From NCBI RefSeq assembly GCF_010093815.1, contig NW_022985562.1:310001-374000 (forward strand): DNA of 64,000 nucleotides, in the 5' to 3' direction. Of this stretch, positions 60,001 through 64,000 are shown piece by piece. The position numbers and the translations under genes were made by a program. This stretch comes from Pseudovirgaria hyperparasitica. Taxonomy: Eukaryota; Ascomycota; Dothideomycetes; Acrospermales; Acrospermaceae. Within the stretch, counting starts at the first letter, position 1. The number at the start of each line of letters is the position of its first letter. The notes under the pieces were generated by a model, which did not search any database, was not told where the DNA came from, and was given only the letters and a program-made list of their open reading frames with translations.

Positions 60001-60415
60001 CGTCACCATCTTCGGTTGGTACAAAGGCTCTACATGCATCGTTCGTGGTGCAAAGATTGCAATTTATTCCTTCCCAGCCTTCTGTACAACCGCAGTGATC
60101 GCCTTGTCTCGGTGCTCTGTCCGGTCCATCCGCTAAAGAGCCGCAAGCTGGCTGTGAGCAATCTTCACCACCAAATCCGGGTGGACAGACACATCGTCCG
60201 TTCGCCTGACTACAGTCTGCGAACTGGTGGCAGACGAAGTCGTCCAGGTTGCAATTGAAGCATGGAGGACAGTTATCAGGACGGTCGTCACGGATGGCAA
60301 ATGGGTTCGGAATGAGGTCTCTGGCGGTAAAGTTGGAGCGGATGTGCTGTGATCGAACGGTGCGGGCGAAAAGTGCAGGGAGGAGCACAAGTGTAGACCA
60401 TTGTGACCCATACAT
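57019..60415 (-). CDS. ADP1-type ABCG (WHITE) half transporter with EGF-like ectodomain
   Basis: Membrane ABC transporter resembling yeast Adp1; substrate unknown. Three exons (60415-59851, 59797-57306, 57255-57019) give 1097 residues. A signal peptide is followed by a long Cys-rich ectodomain (about 25-340) with EGF-like patterns ([12 protein letters not shown] and [12 protein letters not shown]) and a single helix near 365-385. The nucleotide-binding domain has Walker [11 protein letters not shown] (about 409), signature [10 protein letters not shown] (about 516) and Walker [14 protein letters not shown] Ser-rich insertion (about 640-800) precedes six membrane helices, from [16 protein letters not shown]. 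The last splice joins TATWLQT to [15 protein letters not shown], the usual family loop. The unspliced frame would end early. Half transporters of this kind are expected to dimerise. All ATP-site motifs are intact. Confidence 0.93.
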
Positions 60416-61178
60416 CTCGGCGGTTGGGTCAAGCGATATGACTACGTTGTGTAGTTGAGAGCTCTCTGATAGTCTGGGGAAGCTCGGGGGAGTAGCTGCA
60501 GGCGCTCAACGCGCTGCTACCTCTGCGCGGCTCGGGTGGTGGCTGAGGAGATCAGCAACGTTTCAGTGACGGAGAAGTATGGGAGGAGAAGAGAAAACTG
60601 AAACGAAAGTCAAGGGAGTTCCACCTCATGACAAGAAAGAAGCTACGTAAGTAAGATATTGCCTGCGGGCAGTAGGATCGTGAAGAGTAGGCAACGCAAC
60701 AATGATACGGTAATAGACGGAATGCCTGCCATCCTTGGCTAAATCCATCAATGGTCGCCAAGGATGGTCTGGGCGCACTCCTCGGTCCAAACGACGGGCG
60801 CAAATGGTTCAGGAGGTATCAGGTGCATCTTTTCAGATGACCTTCACGACTTGATCTTCCCATCAATTACATATGGGGTAAGACATAGCCAACCCGTCCG
60901 TTGCATACAACCACGCATATAGCTCTCGGAGTTCACAGCAAATGATCGAAAGATCAGCAATGCATGTTCTCAAGTTTGAAGCTAACATCCATGGCGTCAA
61001 GCACCACCCGCAGCCCCACACGAGCAGGTTCCACGCCCTTTGCGCGGCATTGTTAACATGGATAGCCGTGAAATGAACTCATAAAGCGTGCTTCGAGACT
61101 TGACAAGACACCTCAATACCTTTGCGGTTGCGGTTCTTGCTCCAACTACATTTGCTCGAACATTAATTCACTTTCGAC
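60416..61178. promoter_or_regulatory. Divergent promoter of the ABC transporter and aminotransferase
   Basis: These 763 bp separate two divergent start codons. A short open frame at 60552-60803 (minus) is not supported. A GC-rich stretch lies near 60480-60540 on the ABC side. No TATA box is obvious. Confidence 0.4.
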
Positions 61179-62547
61179 ATGGTCCATATCGAGCCTTTCG
61201 TAGTAGAAGAGGTATGCAGTCTTCCGGACGCCCAGTCAGAATCATCGAACCACTTTTAGCTGTTAGGGAGCTTTCAGATGTACTGACATGAACCAGTGGA
61301 TGGACTTGCACCAACCAAATGCGAAACATGACATTGCCGAAACATGTTGTGCGTCTGTGTCCATGGAAGAACTCCAGAATTTATGTGAAAATAAATCAAA
61401 ACAAGTGCTTGAAATGCCTGGCAAACTGGACTACGGCGATATTCGCGGAAGTGACAAATTACGAACGAACCTGGCAACTCTCTATTCTTCAAAAGCTGGC
61501 TCGCCTGTGTCCAAAGATAGCATAATCATCACTCCTGGAGCAATTGCTGCCAACTATCTATTTCTCGTCTCTCATGTCGGCCCAGGAGATCACGTCATCT
61601 GTCATTACCCAACGTATCAGCAATTGTATTCAGTCCCAGCATCTCTTGGGGCTGAAGTTGATCTATGGAAGTCTGACCCTGATAACGAGTGGGTGCCAGA
61701 TATCGAACAACTCAAATTGCTGGTCAAACCTAACACGAAACTCATTATCTTGAAGTGAGTACCCCGTGACCGAGATCTTGCATGATACATCACTCATACT
61801 GTACCCAGTAATCCTAACAATCCGACGGGATCAGTATTAAAGAGATCACTGCTCGACCAAATCATCGAAGTGGCGAGCGCAGGTGATATTACAATCTTGT
61901 CCGATGAGGTGTATAGGCCAGTTTTTCATGGCATCACGCCAGTGGATTCAGAGTTTCCGTCGTCGATGCTGTCCCTGTATCGCAAAACCGCAGTCACGGG
62001 ATCATTATCGAAAGCGTACTCGCTGGCTGGTATTCGCGTTGGGTGGATTGCGTCCCGAGACGAGGCAATCATCGAGAAATGTGCTGCGATGCGACATTAC
62101 ACGACGATATCAGTCAGTAAACTGGATGATCAAGTTGCAGCTTTTGCGCTAGATCGAGATACTGTCCACAGCCTGCTCGGACGAAACATCCAGCTAGCGA
62201 AGAAGAATTTGGAAATTTTGGATCGATTCATCCTCAAACATGACGATGAGTGTTCTTGGGTAAAGCCTGTAGCAGGCACCACGGCGTTCGTGAAATTCTG
62301 TAGAGACGGTCAACCTGTCGATTCAGCGGAATTGTCCAAACGGCTCATGGAGAAATCAGGAGTCTTGGTATTACCAGGGGACGTATGCTTTGGACCAGAG
62401 TTCGCTGGCTATGTCAGAATCGGCTATGTACAGCGCACCGAGGCTCTTCAGGCAGGTCTTGACGCCATGCGAATGTTCATGAAAAGGGAATTTGACGATG
62501 TCCCATTGGCAACACGTGCAGAAGATCAAGACATCAAAGATACTTAG
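61179..62547 (+). CDS. PLP-dependent class I/II aminotransferase (ACC-synthase-like)
   Basis: Fold-type I pyridoxal-phosphate enzyme, 409 residues, from three exons (61179-61211, 61297-61754, 61809-62547). The first exon encodes only 11 residues (MVHIEPFVVEE); without it the product would lack its start. The last junction recreates NPNNPTGSVL, the usual NxPxNPTG motif. Other landmarks are LDYGDIRGSDKLR, GAIAANYLFLVSHVGPGD, ILSDEVYRPVFHG with the cofactor Asp and Tyr, and SLSKAYSLAGIRVGW with the Schiff-base lysine near 231, then YVRIGY with the substrate-binding Arg. The style is that of ACC-synthase-like and capreomycidine-synthase-like proteins, rather than primary-metabolism transaminases. 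The substrate cannot be told. A transporter gene follows 471 bp downstream on the same strand. Confidence 0.88.
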
Positions 62548-63018
62548 ATGATGCATCCAGTCAGGCTCGTACCGACTCCAAAGGCACAAATGTAGTATGC
62601 CTCACATAGAGTGACATTTTCCATCTTAGTGAAGAGGCCGTGAATAATTGGTGGGGTTTGCGTGGGGCATCATCCATGCCGTTCGTAACAAGCTAGAGAT
62701 GGATCCATCCATGGCTGCCATAAAATGCTATTTGCAAAACTCGACTGAATTTTCATCTCAAGACGGCCACTTAATCTTTTATCAGAAATTGCAATCGATT
62801 GCATCTCCGTAAAATCGGGTTTTCGCCTTTCAACTGCGGAGCCGGCGCCATATATCACGAATCACGATAAGTCCACTTTTCTAATTTGTTATTAATCGCA
62901 GTATGCCCACCTCCAACAGCGTGGGACTGGACACTCTTCAAATTCGCCATTGCAGCAACATTGTGATTGAACCTCGTCGATTAGGAGCTCGCATGGAACG
63001 ATTAAAACGTGTCAAACA
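62548..63018. other. Intergenic region
   Basis: 471 bp between the aminotransferase stop and MFS start on the same strand. An alternative frame with an ATG at 62903 does not lead into the transporter. Nothing else seen. Confidence 0.4.
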
Positions 63019-64000
63019 ATGCCTCCAAAATCCATCATGTCAGATGGCCACTCTACAGAAACCTCCCCACTCTTGTCCAAGGATTCGTCCCAAACCATCA
63101 ACCCCAATGTTCTCGACTGCAGGGTCGGCATTACCACTGAAACGTCTCAATCTGTAGTACGTAACACAGCTAATGCAGAATCCTACAGCCCTCACACCAG
63201 AGATGTCGAGAACCAGTCGGGTTATGAAGTTCAGAAGTCACAACAGCATCAGGGGCTGCCAGAAGTACGGAAACGTCTGAAGTACATCATTCCAGCTGTT
63301 GCAATCGGGGTATGATTCCTATATAAACATTTCTCTCAGCAAGGCTGAAAACGTGGCGTTGTAGTGGGATGCACATCGGAGCGTTCTGATGACTGTGCTA
63401 GTATCTATAATACCACTTTCCCTGCCTGTTGGGAGCACTCGTGCCGCAAGCTGATCAATATCCCAGGTTTTCCTCGCTGCAGCTGATCAGACAGTAATCG
63501 TCTCTTCCTATGGACTGATTGGCACCGATTTGAAGGCATTGAATAAGACGTCATGGATAGCAACAGCGTAGGTGAATCATGCTCGTCAAGCAGTATTGAG
63601 AACTCACATGGAGTATAGGTACATGCTGACCTTGACCTCGTTTCAGCCCTTGTATGGCAAGCTCTCGGATATCTTCGGACGCAAAGCTTGCCTCATCTTC
63701 GCATACACAGTATTCGGCATTGGTTGCTTGTGTTGTGGTCTTGCTCGGGATATTAACGAATTGATAGCCGCCCGGGCTCTAGCTGGAATCGGTGGAGGAG
63801 GGATGACTGCGCTCGTGTCAATTCTCCTATCCGATATTGTCACCTTACGTGAGAGGGGAAAGTGGCAAGGCTACATCAACATCATATACGCCAGTGGTGC
63901 TGCAACTGGAGCTCCTGTTGGTGGAATTCTGGCTGATTATGTTGGTTGGAGATGGGCATTCAACGTACAGCCCCCGCTCTGTCTCATCAGTATTATTGCT
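63019..64000 (+). CDS. MFS exporter, DHA2/Vba-like, truncated by the window edge
   Basis: N-terminal part of a multidrug- or basic-amino-acid-type major facilitator transporter; the gene continues beyond the window. Exons seen: 63019-63309, 63467-63567 and 63619 onward, all in frame across 157-bp and 51-bp introns. A second ATG at 63037 is also possible. The soluble N-terminal tail is about 95 residues with TSPLLSKDSS, a dileucine-type vacuolar signal. Membrane helices begin with KYIIPAVAIGVFLAAADQTV; the AADQT block is motif D1 of the DHA2 family. Motif A appears as GKLSDIFGRK, and later GIGGGGMTALVSILLSDIV and APVGGILADYVGWRWAF (motif C-like and the following helix). Either a vacuolar Vba-type or a plasma-membrane drug exporter is possible. 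Confidence 0.85.

Noticed and set aside
1-64000. CRISPR arrays, prokaryotic operons, rRNA genes, or virus-derived elements
   Set aside because: No spaced direct repeats, no rRNA-like sequence and no reverse transcriptase, integrase or capsid-like frames were seen; the window is eukaryotic nuclear DNA.

Overview
This window is nuclear DNA of a filamentous ascomycete (Pezizomycotina; Dothideomycetes is my best guess from protein style, not proven). The evidence is genes with one to three short introns (mostly 48-70 bp, GT...AG, CTAAC-like branch points), fungal-type domain sets (Clr5, DUF3605, IQGAP with about 15 IQ repeats, ANTH with NPF tails, LigD-type phosphoesterase), and intergenic islets of extremely TA-rich sequence that look like decayed repeats. 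I rebuilt splice structures by eye; every junction quoted restores the reading frame and, where the family is known, a conserved protein motif.

Layout, left to right. 1-5.2 kb: an unidentified gene fragment at the edge, a secreted alpha-carbonic anhydrase, a possible membrane-protein remnant and a TA-rich islet. 5.2-13 kb: COX10 (heme O synthase), a mitochondrial citrate carrier on the opposite strand, an ANTH/AP180-type clathrin adaptor and a monocarboxylate-type MFS transporter. 13.4-25.3 kb: a 1731-residue IQGAP and IMP dehydrogenase fire from a shared 0.63-kb divergent promoter, followed by a large beta-propeller-like protein ending in a CaaX box. 25.3-31 kb: a 5.8-kb stretch in which I support no protein gene. 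It holds a Pol III-type box A/box B locus and a TA-rich island with inverted ends.

31-42.3 kb: a single-pass membrane protein with a PPxY motif, an 88-residue tail-anchored-like protein found by joining two exons, a DUF3605 gene, HMG-CoA reductase and a second single-pass membrane protein with PPxY. 42.3-47.3 kb is the most accessory part: a TA-rich islet, a disrupted Clr5-TPR gene, a C2H2 zinc-finger gene, and a 232-bp MITE-like element with about 37-bp terminal inverted repeats and a 7-bp target duplication, lying about 150 bp upstream of the N-myristoyltransferase start codon. 47.3-64 kb: N-myristoyltransferase, Ssu72 CTD phosphatase, oleate delta-12 desaturase, a LigD-like 3'-phosphoesterase, an ADP1-type ABCG transporter with EGF-like cysteine-rich ectodomain, an ACC-synthase-like aminotransferase, and the start of an MFS exporter that runs off the right edge.

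Most genes are conserved housekeeping loci (sterol and lipid synthesis, GMP synthesis, protein acylation, cytokinesis, mitochondrial function) with no operon-like logic. The possible functional groupings are the aminotransferase with its neighbouring MFS transporter at the right edge, and the two PPxY membrane proteins about 9 kb apart. The least ordinary items are the MITE in the NMT promoter, the disrupted Clr5-TPR gene, the phosphoesterase, the hairpin at 40.6 kb and the Pol III-like locus.
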